NCBI GenBank assembly: GCA_933228895.1
Contig: CAKOGI010000065.1
Coordinates: 1-64,000 of the forward strand
Direction: 5' to 3'
From: Platycnemis pennipes
Taxonomy: Eukaryota > Arthropoda > Insecta > Odonata > Platycnemididae
DNA: 64,000 nucleotides
Shown: positions 34,990 to 47,142 of the stretch, one piece after another
Numbering within the stretch: the first letter of the stretch is position 1
Layout of the letters: every line of letters begins with the position of its first letter
Notes under the pieces: generated by a model
What the model was told of the DNA's origin: nothing
The model's database searches: none
Seen by the model: only the letters and a program-made list of their open reading frames with translations
Position numbers and translations under genes: made by a program

Positions 34990-35435
34990 CTTGCTACAAA
35001 TAGTAGGGAATGAATTACACCGCTAAACGAGAAAATCAAGGGAAATTTGGATAAAGGATCAATGCGAAGATGTAATAAGCAACCCCGCACAGGGTACTGA
35101 GGAAGTTGCCTGCGGAGAGTTAGGAATCACTTCAAATACCACTAGTGACAAGAAAGAGATATTCTTTATTGAACATGAGGATTAAGCGAAGAGAGGGATG
35201 TAATACTTGAAAGAGTTGTACAATGGAAGCAATCTTAGAGCGAAAATAATTTGTAGAGGAAAATGAAGTCAATAATAATGATTTGGGAGCCCCAATCTTA
35301 AGATCGGAATTCGACGTTGCTGTAAGAGATTTGTGCATAAATAAGGCTTCTGGAATTGATGATATTCCTGTCGAAGTAATTGAAAATTTGGGAGAGAAGA
35401 ATTTTATCCAGCTGTACAAAACCATCTGCGACAAG
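34990..35435 (+). pseudogene. Second LINE family, RT N-terminal relic
   Basis: YLKELYNG (about 35208-35230) matches the segment before the RT in RTE- and Tad-type LINEs. GAPILRSEFDVAVRDLC, NKASGIDDIPVEVIENLGEK and LYKTICDK (35286-35437) match the RT start (xGKAPGxDGIPAEL...). This is a family distinct from the CR1-like copies. The RT is cut at about 35436, where a GC-rich stretch begins. The C-terminal part reappears at 36441. Confidence 0.65.
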
Positions 35436-36385
35436 ACCCAGTCGAAACGGGAGCGAGCACTCCGCAACGGTCGACACGTCTGCTTACCGGACGCTCCCTG
35501 GCTACTCCGAAGTTGATCCAGGTTGAAACTCACTTCTACTGCTCGCTATACGCTCCCCGAACAATGCCGTTGCGTTGGAGCTAACTAAACGCTTTCCGAC
35601 TTTTCCTCGGTTTCTTTATGCAGACTCCTTTCTGAACGCTTCCCTCTCTCTTTCCCCTCATCGCTCTCTTGACGAACGAAGATTGTAAAAAAGTTGTCTT
35701 CGAAAGTATTAGGTTGTCAGAACGATTAATATAGGCGGATATGGCTAGGATGCAATTCTAGGAAATGTGACTAATAAATATGGCTAGCATGAGCATACAC
35801 CAACGAGAAAGGATGTAATCAATATCCTTTGGCATTTTGGTGTTAGGTGCTCTCATGCAGTCGAGTGATTTTTTTATGATAGGTAATTTGTTTGGCTGCA
35901 TGGAAACAGCTCCTCTGCACAATTTTATGCTCTATTCATCGTTTCTGTGTACAGCTTGAGATCGCTTCCGTCCGCTTCGTGAACTTTTCCAGCCTGCACA
36001 ATCTGTACGCTTCCTAATCGCATTTTACGGTTTATTTCGTTTCGTTGACGCTTCGTAGACGCTTAGTTACAGCTCGTTCAAATTCCGAATCACTTCGTTG
36101 ATGGTTTTTGTTCACTTTCCTCTACAATATTTTCGCCAGGGTATCGCTATGCTGAAAATCAAGTAAATATACTAAGGAAACACATTTCAAGGCATATCGC
36201 CGCCTATCTGCCTCGGCGCACTCGGGAGCGCGTATGACGTTGCCAGGTAGCTCGTCGCATGCTCCACTGCAGACTAGCGTCGACGCTTAGCTGCCTTTTT
36301 GCAAACTCTTCCGAAAACGCTACCAGTGGGCCAAAATCTGTTTTTCGGATACTACCGCAAGACCTCCTAAAGCCTACCTCAACTA
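35436..36385. other. GC-rich segment separating the two LINE-B parts
   Basis: Starts near CAGTCGAAACGGGAGCG with a sharp change in base composition, and contains many ACGCTT and GCTCC-type words on both strands. No open frame with a motif; no clear terminal inverted repeat or target duplication. Likely an inserted non-autonomous element that replaced or accompanied loss of the RT core. Confidence 0.4.
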
Positions 36386-36437
36386 GCAGAGAAGTCTAAC
36401 CGGAAGCACTTGAATGCTTCCAGCTAGACTTCTCTGC
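36386..36437. repeat. Strong hairpin
   Basis: Arms 36386-36408 and 36415-36437 pair at 21 of 23 positions around the loop CTTGAA. Lies exactly where LINE-B homology resumes. Confidence 0.85.
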
Positions 36438-36440
36438 TAC

Positions 36441-36790
36441 TGAAGAATGATGATGATAAAATGGACTGACAAAGAGTCAAACAAAGAAATCTTATGAAGG
36501 GCCGGAAAAAATAGAAGTATGCTGAAAACTCTAAAAAGTAGACGTGATAACTTAATCGGTCATTTCTTATGATATGATGATCTGATGAAGATAGTCGTAG
36601 GGGGAAAAGAGAACGGGAAGACTGGAAAAGACAGATCCAGTATGAGATATATGTAACAAGTTGAGAAAGATTTAAAGAGAAGAATTACGTCAATGTAAAG
36701 AGGTGGGTCGATAGTGGAATTGAGTGGACAGCTGTGTCAAACCAATCTTAGGGTGACTGTTAATGTGTAATCTCAGAACTGTTGGCCGAT
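36441..36790 (+). pseudogene. Second LINE family, C-terminal relic
   Basis: Across frames: a DNLIGHFL-like segment (about 36548-36570, the xRWIGHVLR motif of RTE/Tad-like LINEs), GRLEK (RGRPR position) and a KRW...TAVSNQS ending at 36750 (WRAAxNQS). The short 3' region resembles 49120-49190, a second copy of the same 3' end. Heavily mutated. Confidence 0.55.
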
Positions 36791-39140
36791 GATTATGACA
36801 TAATTGTCTACTAATGTTTTTGTATGAAGTAGGAAATCCGTATATTTTTATTTATAACGGCAGGTTCTGCGTTATGGAGATTTGTTGTGAGGCTTCAAAT
36901 TTATATCAAGGTCGTTGTAATGGTCTCTGCTCCCACCTAACCCGCGAATGTATTCTACATGTTTAGAATTTGCGAGTGTTTTAAAACTAGTTTCCTAATA
37001 GTCGATTAAAAGTTTAACTCCCCTTAATATCATTTGGCGCGATAGTTTGCCTTCAATCTCTTTTCCGTATCAAAACCGGAGGATATCGTTTCATGCCAGT
37101 TGAAATCAAATTTAAGTTGCTTGATACAGTTCAAAGTTGCTGGAAGGGTAAAAATAGCTTGCACCCACTTCTGGTGTCAGGTCATAAGTAGTGGACAACA
37201 TCCTCAACAAAAGTCACACTACTTTGTGAGCATACATAGGCTTTCTTCGTCACCATTAACCGCTCGGGTAAAAGGCATACCCATATAAATGAGCTTGAAA
37301 TCATTCGCTTGCAAAAAATGATTTAGCATCTACTTGTAATCAAAAGATATGTCATGTCATTTGACATCCCTGCTGACTCAACGTCCGGTGAGTTAATCAG
37401 AACTCGTGTTGCTGAATTTTTTTCTCTTAGACAAAACAGTATCGAAATCAGAGGCAAGATTTAGCAAGCAAAAATTATCTGCATTCATCCCGGATCTATG
37501 ACGATACATTAACTAACGGACATTTTTTGCATTCTAAGCTTCACTAGAAAAGTGAAAGAGAAGAGCATTTCTCTAGTCAAAAAGGGCCGCAAAATTCTTA
37601 AGAAATCCTTCCAGAAACGGTCTTGAAATATACGCGTACAATCGAGTACTAAGTGAACATATGGGCACTTTTGAGGGTAGGATAAATGAGAGTTTAGGAT
37701 ATCCGAAGTCTTGAACAGGAATTAGAGTTTAATTCTAAATTCTACTTTTCATGGCATAAAAATCAATCTAATTCTTCCCAATGTAACTTTTTCTTTACTT
37801 ATCACTGCATCATCCGAATATATTTTCCCTTTACTTTTCACTGGAGAAACCTTAAGCTTAACTCTACACTTCCCCTTTATATTCTCCATAAATAATTTTC
37901 CAAAATGTCATCAAAACTTTGTGATTCCATTTTCTCGTAAAACCTCAAGCATTTTGTCAAGTAATTCCATTGATTCAAGTAGCCTACTTACCTCACAGTT
38001 AATATTGCCGCATCATCCTTATTTCTATTTTCACCAATATTTAATTGAATTTTCTAAACCTTTTTGCCTACATGATAATGATTTTTTCGACTATATTCCA
38101 GTTATTATACTAAAATTTGAAGTAAATCTTTAGATGAAAATGCATTTTTCTCTATAGAATAATAAAAACTATTACTAAAGAAACCACTTCTATCACCTTA
38201 TAGTATTTCAGCTAAGAAAAAGGATTAATAATACAGGAATACAAATGCAAACTTTATATAATTTTCCCAATGAAATTATTATTTTCCTAAATACAGTTTA
38301 TAATAATACCTTCATTGTCTTCAACAGTTGTGGTCCAATTTCCCTCACCCAATCGCACTGCTTCCACTTCAGTTCATATTTAATATGCCAGAACATACGT
38401 TCATCGATAAATAAACGCAAGGCACTAGATAAGTAATCTTTAGACACGCTACGTTTAGTTTTTGGTGATGGTCCTGATATCATTTCAAAATATATTGAAG
38501 CTTTTCCGAAGTAAGACCGGGTCGTCGGGACATGTCTCTAGGGCTAGAAGAATCGAGGCATTGCTCCTACCACAATTACAGTCAGAGCTCTGGGATAGGA
38601 TAAAAAAAGAGACGCTGAGGCTGGTACAAAGCAGCACATACCGCATCCCTTGGGGTACAGCAGAACTGTGTACGTGTATCCCCAAGGCTTTTGGTGTATC
38701 GCTTGAAACAATTCTGTGAAAGTCTATGAAATATTCCTGTAATATAATTGCACAGTAATGAATAAAAAGAGAAAATTCTCAGGAATCATACAAGAAAACA
38801 AATGTAAATTTAACTCGTTTACGTTACTACTACCTGTCGTTCCAGAAGAAAATATTATTTGAGAGGAAAAAATTATAAGACGAAAATTTATGTAACTGGT
38901 CAAAATGACTGCTCTGGCGCTTCGAATGTTAACTCTTCTTTCTTATTCTTTGGAAAGGCTAAAGCTTCAAAGAAGATGTTGCAAATACGTAATGAATAGA
39001 AGTTTTAATCTAGGAGATCTATAACTTCTCTGCTACTTCTAGGAATTGTTTTCCATACATATTCCATCGGAATCGGATTTCAAAAAGACTTCCATAAACG
39101 TATGTACCAACGGTTCATGGAAGTAGTTCATTAATAGCAT
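36791..39140. other. 2.3 kb without a recognised gene
   Basis: AT-rich. Frames at 38298-38719 on both strands have no recognisable domain. Confidence 0.4.
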
Positions 39141-41338
39141 GCGCTCTGGGATCAATAGATCCCAGATCTATTGATTGAAGCTCAGATTGACCCTAGTAAA
39201 TTTAAAAAAGAATGAACTGAACCTAGGTGGTACTATGCCGAAGTAAGGAAATCCCTGGGACGGCAGCAAATATGTCATGCTAAAATAAAAAGAATTAGTA
39301 AACATATGCCCACGGCTGACCGTCACGTAATAATTTAAATTTATAAAATTTTTGAAATCCACTGCAGAGGCTTGCCTTAGTAATGTATTTGCAAAATTCA
39401 AAAGAAAAACACTTGGGGAACAATCGAAAGAAAATCCAAAAGTCTTCTGGTCTTACGTAAAGGAAGTGCAAGACCATAACTCTGCCGTCCATTGACTTAA
39501 AAAAGACAAGGGTGAAATGGCCACAAACACTCTTGACAAAGTTAACTAGCTAAATTCCTTCTGCCAAAACGTTTTTAACCCACCTTCCAGGGATTCAACT
39601 GTCGTCTTACCTGACTTCTTTTGGTGGCTGATGCAACCAATTGAAATTTCCTGCAATGGAATAAAAAGTAACTTAAAGATATAAGCCCCAACAAATCTCC
39701 TGGCCCTGATCAAATTCCCTCCCGCCTGTATAGAGAGTTAGCTTCCGAAGTTTCCTCGTACGTTGAAATAGTATTGAATAAATCCCTGACCAAACACGTC
39801 GTACCAATGAACTGGAAAGAACCCGATGTAACACTCATTTTTAAAAGGGGTGATAGGGAGCAGACATATAACTACAGACCTACTTCTCTCACATCCATTT
39901 CATGCTAGGTCCTGGAACATATAATTTTCAGTTCAGTCATGGGACACTTAGATAGCCAGAATTTATTATCCAATGTTCAGCATGACTTCCGGAAGAGCAG
40001 ATAAAGTGAAACTCAACTTTCTCTCTTTTTCCACGATATTTTAGTTTCTGGCGAAAATAATATTCAAGTGGATGCTATATTTCTCGATTAAAAGAAAGCT
40101 TTTGACAAGGTGTCTCGAAACAAACTAATCTTGAAATTAAAATTTTATGGGTTAGACAGAAACATTATATCATGGGTTAACGATTTTCTGTATGATCGGG
40201 TGCAAGTGGTTGTTTTGGAGCTTGTTACCTCACCGGCAATTAAAGTCACTACTGGTGTCCCACAAGGTAGTGCGATAGGTCCCTTCCTGTTCCTTTTGTA
40301 CATAAATGTTATCCCATAAGGCGGTAGAAAGTTATCTTCGTCTATTTGCCGATGACGCAGTAGTATACAGGGAAATTCTATGCCCTAACGATAAAGAATA
40401 TTTAAATATTGACCTACAAGCAATTGAAAATTGGTGTGATACATGGCAAAAGAATTAAACTTTAGAAAATGTCTTGTAATGAATTTATAGAAAAAAATAG
40501 CTCTCCCTCAAGCACTTACAAAATAAGTAATAATGAAATAACAAACGTGGAATCTACTAAACATCTTGGAATAAAACTAACACATGATCTTTCCTGGGGT
40601 AAACTCATACGTGAAATAATGGGTCAAGTAAATAGTAAACTGGGATTCGTCAAAAGAGTACTGGGTAAATGTGACCATCATGTACGAGAAATCAGCTATT
40701 TTTCCAATGTTAGACCTCATATGGAATATGCTGCCAGCGTATGGGATCCATACGAAATCGGTCTAAATAATGAACTTGAACGTTTACAGCCGAGATCGGC
40801 AAGATTTTTAAAGTGATGGTATGATAACCTTATTAGCGTAACCCGTTAATTAAATGAATTATTTTGGGAATCGGTGTCAGATCGCAGGTTGAAATTTAGG
40901 CTTAATCTCTTAAACGAATTCCAAGACCATGTATTCAGTGATGATGTTAAAAATATTTAGCGAACCCCAACTTACTATGGTAGACTGGACCATAATCAGA
41001 ACATTAGAGAAATTGATTGACGAACTGAGATTCAAAATGTCCTTTTTTCCTCGTACAATTAGGGATATGAATAATGGTAAATATATCCAATACGAACGTA
41101 GAAATGGGTAACATTGGTAGCTACATGTTGGTAAGGACTTGAAGCTAACCCAACTAGCAGCATATTTTTGCATGTATGCTTTGCTTTTTTTCTTTTCTTA
41201 AATGGTGTAGTTAAGAACAGTATATAAATACTATTACTCTTTTATACATTATATGAGGTGCATGTTTGGTGAGAATTCACCCCCTGCCACACACCTTTAT
41301 GGTGGCTTGCAGGGTATTATGTCCATGTAGATGTATAC
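39141..41338 (+). mobile_element. CR1-like LINE copy 2, longest copy
   Basis: Extends from the endonuclease-RT linker to the 3' stem-loop (41282-41314) and a short ATGTAG tail (41320-41337). Upstream of the linker no endonuclease could be read. A palindrome CTGGGATC/GATCCCAG at 39148-39167 marks the approximate left limit but may be incidental. Confidence 0.85.
39370..40816 (+). pseudogene. CR1-like LINE reverse transcriptase, copy 2
   Basis: Linker KENPKVFWSYVKEVQ (39431 on) is followed by NSFCQNVFNP, NKSPGPDQIPSRLYREL (39690), NYRPTSLTSIS, DKVSRNKLILKLKFYG (40107), GVPQGSAIGPFLFLLYIN, and an intact FADDAVVYREI catalytic box near 40349-40381. Then come TKHLGIKLTHDLSW and ISYFSNVRPHMEYAASVWDP. 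Breaks: stops near 39500, 39548 and 39903, a frameshift near 40315 before the catalytic box and another near 40455. Unlike copy 1 the catalytic box itself survives. Reverse transcription is its family role; this copy is dead. Confidence 0.9.
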
Positions 41339-42419
41339 TCCTTAGCTCCGCCGATGGTGAATCTAAAATTCTAGCATATGATTTGCACTATTGCCTGCAC
41401 CTTTAGTTTTTATGGAGGCTCTTTGAACGAGTGTTTTTTCATGGAAAAAGCGCGCATAAAACACCAAATAGGAGACCATTTAGTCCCCAATGTTGTCGCT
41501 TGTTTCAATGTGTTACCCTGCTCCATGCGCTTTCATTTCATTATTTTGTACTTATTGCTGGCATTCATTAGTGAAAATATGCCTTTGATCCGCCGATATT
41601 ACGCCTGAAAGGACAATATATAGTTCTTATTGCAGACTGAGTGCAGCAACGGTTTTGTCAGGGTAATCCATTACGGTCCATCTTACTTGGACAAGCAGTA
41701 CTACTAAAGAAATATTCGTCACTAGGTTTAGGAATGTGAATTAATTCAAGAACATACTTATCTACGTAAAAATTATTCAGCTTCACCTGGCTACTTAATT
41801 GCATTGTAAGGAACATCGATTTGATGCAGTTGTGTTGCAATAAATCACCAGCTAGCTTCATATTCAGTTCTGTCATTTACTATGCCACAACACTGATGAT
41901 TGTTATTAAACATAGACCATTGATAAATTCAACTGACTCAAAAAAAACGTTAATAACATATTATTGGACGCAATACTTAGACTATAAAATACATCAAGAC
42001 CTTAAATATGCAATAAAGTATACGATATTGCCTATTAATATCTGTTTACGTTTGATTGCTTCCGGGAAGGGTAGCTCGACGCAAAGGGACTTCTAGCATA
42101 GGGACAATATTTTAGAGTTACAAAAAAGTAGATCTGGGCCTTAGGCAAAAAAAACAAACAAGAAATAATTGTCTACATTTACTCAAGCTAACTTTGTATA
42201 GCGATGCTATTATCTAGGGTAAACAGCCAATTTATTATCACAAGTTGCCGCCGCTAAGTTACACTAATTATTCAGCATTTACTTAGATCTAGATGGAACA
42301 CTCTCGAGTGAATTATTTCAATGTGCCTCTCAACATTATTGTCGCCTTTTATACTTCAGATCACGCGGAGTGATATTTGATTAGGAGATTTGTGCCGCTA
42401 AGTGGAGGTGATGGGTCCA
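41339..42419. other. No gene recognised
   Basis: AT-rich end of the duplication spacer. Short frames only. Confidence 0.4.
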
Positions 42420-44395
42420 TAACTGAGAGAGACCAATTTCAACATTTTTTATATGCCTATTATTTCTAAGAACTCGTTCGTTCAGGAATGGGTTCTACTG
42501 GGGAAGGAACATGCAGTGTGCTTATTAACACCGTATTCTGTCACGTTTTATATTTAACGTACCATGCTCTATTGACCAGACTGTTTCAAAATTATCTCAG
42601 TGAGCTTCGTACCATTGAGATTGCATTGGTATATGCCGAAAGAAAATAACCAAAACAGTACTCTACTTTCTTCAGCATGATCAATGCTATCTTTGGTCGG
42701 TAAAAAATGTAAAACTTCCAAATTATTTATCTTGATGTTCGCGAATTGAGATCTGCACTTCATAAGGAAAAGAATATAAAACTACATAAATATTTCCGTG
42801 ATAAATTGGCTACTTTTCACTTGTTAGACCTCATTTACAATACGCTGTCATTAAATGAGATCCAAAAGGAACAATCCAAAATAACGAAGTTGAATGTGTG
42901 AAGCAAAGACCGACAAGAATTGAAAAGGGACGTTATGATAACGATATTAGCGTAAACAGTCTATCAAATGAGCCAATCTATTAAATGATTTAAATGTGAA
43001 TGGTTGTCATATCTTAGGTTGAAATTTAGACTTAATATCTTAAATAAACTCCAAGGCAATATTTTCACAGATGATGTGAAAAATATTTTGCCAACTCCAA
43101 CTTACTATGGTGGACTCGACCATGATGACGGAGTTCTGTGATTGCCGAACTGACAGATTCAAAATGCCCTTTTCTCCTTGTACAATTAGAGATATGACTA
43201 GCTGTAATTATATCCAATAGCATAAATACGTTGTGTCAAAGGGTAGCATTGGCACTTGCATGTTTATGTACGGAATTTAGGCTAATCCAACTAACAGCAC
43301 GCTTGTTTTACTGTTTTTATTTATTTTAAATTGTGTGATTTTGACCATTTATTATTACATGCTAATCCTTTTTTATGCATGATATGTAATGTATGTTTGG
43401 TGTGAATTCACACCCTGCCACACATATTTGTGGTGGCTTGCAGGGTATTATGTAGATGCAGATGTATCCGTGTCACTTCTCCTCGAGGGAAATCATCACA
43501 TACCTAACCTGCCACTCAACTTTATCCTTCATTAGCAAGTTCCAGGCTTCTAACGTGCATCGCATTCCTAATTTTGGAAAAATAATCGGGTGAGGTAAAT
43601 TTTCATTCATAACGAAACCCATGGAATGAGCTCGAAATGCGATTGAGCACTTTGAAGGTCACTCCTGGCTACCTCGGGCAATTCAAATAACTGTCTGGAC
43701 TTTTTGCCATCTTTCCTCGAAAACATGGCGCAAAATAATTAGTAAGTAATTCCATAACCGGATTGGATTTTAAAAATCGAACACGCTAAAAGGAAATTAC
43801 AGACACCGGGGAGTCGTACACTAAAATTATGTAAAGGACGCAGCTAAAATCCAAACTAGCCCTGTCGAGAATAATACGAATTTTCACAAACAGGTTTTGG
43901 GCATCACGCTTGTTTTATCTCTGATGGGTAAGGATCATTTGGACAAATCAGAATCATCTCGAATCGGCAATCAAATAGTCGCGGGTTCTAATTCCGCATC
44001 GGTCTTGAATAATATATTTGTCTTAGACTTATAAAAGTAGTTAGTTGCGGAGAAACAAAAGCCGTCAAAGTACCTGAAAGCATATTCAACTGCTTATACA
44101 CCTTTGGTATGAAGGTCCGTAAGTAAAGAAATGGATTTTAGTTTAGTAATATAATTCCTTCATTTATCCTTCCTCTGAGCAAGGCACGGGTGGAAAATTT
44201 TCCAGAAAATTCAGGGGTAATAATGAAATCGAGAAATCCCTTCATTGCGATTATCGACAAATTACTCAGAAATGATTAAATTGCATCCAGTTGAGTAGGT
44301 GGAGGTGCCAACTAATGACAGAGAGAAATTTCTTCCATAGAAAATGTAATGATCGCTGGTGGTCCTATTCTCCTTCAGTGTATTTTCTGGAGAGG
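42420..44395 (-). repeat. Inverted duplication, right arm
   Basis: Partner of 32595-34635. TAACTGAGAGAGACC (42420-42434) is the inner limit. The arm lacks the 102-base tandem duplication of the left arm. The 195-base open frame at 42569-42763 (minus) equals that at 34293-34487 (plus) with only two base differences, both synonymous. Confidence 0.9.
42797..43468 (+). mobile_element. CR1-like LINE 3' fragment in the right arm
   Basis: Begins at the YFSLVRPH region homologue and runs to the stem-loop (43413-43444) and GTAGATGCAGATGTA tail. Shares truncation point and flanks with the left-arm copy. Confidence 0.85.
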
Positions 44396-45958
44396 TTACG
44401 AATAAAAAATGTTTTATTCTTACCTGCGTATTTAAAAATCGGTATTTGTTAAAATTATGTCTCCTTTTTAAAAACCATATTCATTTCGACCAAAGGCATT
44501 TCTGAACATGACCCTCAAGTCAATAATTTGGAGGAGTACTGCAAGTAAAACGGCAAGTAAAGTAGAATTACATGAAACTGGTTTCGATGATAAAGCATTA
44601 TTATCTTGTAATTCTATTTTAATGGTGTGTGTGAAAGTTATTTTTTCATTTAATTTCATTTTATCGAGTACTACAAAGCTGTCAAGGAGTAAGATCTATT
44701 CAATAAGGTAGGAATATGATATTTTGAGGTATGTAAGAGGATCCTGATTTTTTCAATTACGGCACACGAATGATAGTATATTTGGACCAACTCAAATTCC
44801 CTACAGATCAAACATAAAATTTTGACTGACATGAAATCGGGAAATTCGGGTCTCCTGGATATTTTCTATTTAATAGCACATATGCTGACATCCCGCAGTT
44901 GATGGAAAAACGCTGTTGTTTCTTGTGACAGTTTAGAAAAGCATGTCTGATTTATTACGTTATTAGCATACATAAACTATGATCCTGCTTATACTAATTG
45001 CAAAGGTGTATGTTTTTCTTCAACATGTATAAGAGGACTTATTCACCGGAAATTATACCCCACCATAATTATATTCATTATCAGGGATGGATAGTAGCGC
45101 AGAATTGTAGAAACTACTTTTTGTCATTAGCTGTACCTACCTGTAGAGCACTACCATTTTTTAAAGTATCTGTAAAATGAAGCATCTTTCGAAATTTCAG
45201 AGCTTGTAGCTGTTATCATCAGCTACGTTTCAGCAACTTATCCAATGCACTCGATAAACTATGAAATCGAGCATCGCCAAAGCAGCATGAATAGTCCCTT
45301 GTACCTCAATAAAGCTCCATGCTGCTTAGAAAGAGTTTTCCGAACACTTTACCTGCTTACCCCACTTTCTCCCATACTATTTTACGACCTTTGTGGAAGG
45401 CGGTAGCTTGAAAGAGATATTTTCCAAATCATAATAATGACCACAAGGTTTGTCATCATGTTGTGTTTTGTAATCTTAAAAATAGAAATGCAAATTAGAA
45501 AACATTACAGGCCAGTTTTCAGTCCAGTTCTCGGGATGAACACATACAAAGAAATACGCACGGCGGATTGCAGGAGACGGTAGTAACAAAATTACTTTTA
45601 TTTGCCAAAAAATACATATCTTACACTCACTTATAAAATGCTTTTGAATTATGTTAAAAGAATAAACATTTTGGAAAACAAGCGATTAAAAGGTGTCAAT
45701 ATATCTTTGTCTATAATATCTATAATAAAGGTAACAATTTATCTTTGTTAGCGCGATCGTATAAATAATGAGAGACTGGTATTTAAATGGTTTTTGCCAT
45801 GATTAAATATTAATTAAAGTATGATGGGAAGAAATATAATACCGTTTGTGTTGAAAACCTAATTTTGTATGTATCAGTTTGGCTTTTCCAGGCAACTCAG
45901 CAGTAAAATCGATGATCGGCAAATTTGATTGGTGGAATTTAGGCATGGTAAAGAGAAA
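44396..45958. other. No gene recognised
   Basis: AT-rich. Overlapping short frames at 44468-44711 on both strands without a motif. Confidence 0.4.
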
Positions 45959-46101
45959 ATACTTGGTTGATTCCACAATTTATTTCGCCTCTACCGATTT
46001 GAACCTTTAACGGTCATCCACAGGAGTAAGGACAGAGAGCTCTCTCCTTGTGAATGTTGAAATCGGTAGATTGAAAATAAATTGTGGAATCAACCAAGTA
46101 T
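45959..46101. mobile_element. Miniature head-to-head Penelope-like palindrome
   Basis: Arms 45959-46004 and 46056-46101 match at 41 of 46 positions, the outer 27 perfectly (ATACTTGGTTGATTCCACAA...). The centre is AGAGAGCTCTCT. Read toward each outer end, the order GAAATCGGTAG, AATAAATTGTGGAAT matches the 3' end of the 52 kb Penelope copies (GAAACCGCGGTCGGTA, TTAATAAAAGTGTGGAAT). Thus two very short 3' ends are joined head to head. Possible imperfect flanking duplication AAGAGAAAA / AAGAGCAAAA. Confidence 0.6.
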
Positions 46102-47142
46102 CAGTCAAGAGCAAAAATTTTATAAAATTTATAAAATTAGGAAAAATATGTTTGTGTGCTATCAAATACGTCGAGATTGCATAATTCGTAAAAACCTGTG
46201 ATAATAGGACTTTTTAAAAACAAAAGAAACCATTTCAGAATATAATACCCCAGGCTGAACCATCAAATATCACGTCAAATGGACGTCGTAAAAGTTGTTT
46301 TGATGTAAGGCAAAATTAATATATTCCGCTTGGAAGGGAAACCACTCTTGATATAACCTCAAGAAATGCGCCACCAATCATCTTCCCATTTTCTCCCAGC
46401 TAATTCCCTCTTTATTTGAAATTCAACCTCCTCACAAGAGGCCATCACTTCCTGCCTCTTCGGCACTTTAAATATAATACCACAATGGAGGGGGAAGAAG
46501 AAAATCAGAAGGGGTGGGAAGAAGCTCTAACTCTACCTCACCTTCTCTCATTCTCTATTATTATATTTATTCGTCAAACTCTATATTCATGCGTCCAACT
46601 TAAGACCACAAATGAATGTTGGTACGTTTACTTTTAATCCCAGCAGATAAGGAGACCGGCGCTAATAAAATGTATTCTGCATATTTGGCCTAATAACACT
46701 GGTCAACAAAGATTTTGTCCTAGAGACGTTGTTGGGTCATCTTAGACATATTCTTCGTTCTTATTCCGAATCTGTGCTAGATTCTTTCTATCACGTCTAG
46801 TTTACTTAGGACAGCTGAATGTATGTTTTTGCTATAACGTAAGTAATAATTTATTTCATTTATTTATCGTCATAGCATGAGCAGGTAAAATAAAACTTTC
46901 CTGTCAAAACATGCTGTCCTACGATGTCATGCCTTCCTATCCTGTCAAAACATGTTTTAACTTGCACTATTCTATCGTTTTGTTCAAAGCAATGCTGAAT
47001 CAGCTGCCACTTCACATCAGTATGTGACTGTCAGCGCGTTAAGACGTTTCTTCTTCTCTGAAGACGGTTTGAGAATTTTGTTGATCGCAGGAAATTGCAG
47101 CTTATTACATTACAATCGTTGTGAAGTGGCTTAGCTTTCATC
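46102..47142. other. No gene recognised
   Basis: AT-rich; no motif. Confidence 0.4.

Noticed and set aside
39148..39167. Palindrome CTGGGATC AATA GATCCCAG as an element end
   Set aside because: Short, no partner and no target duplication; LINE homology is too weak there to place a boundary.
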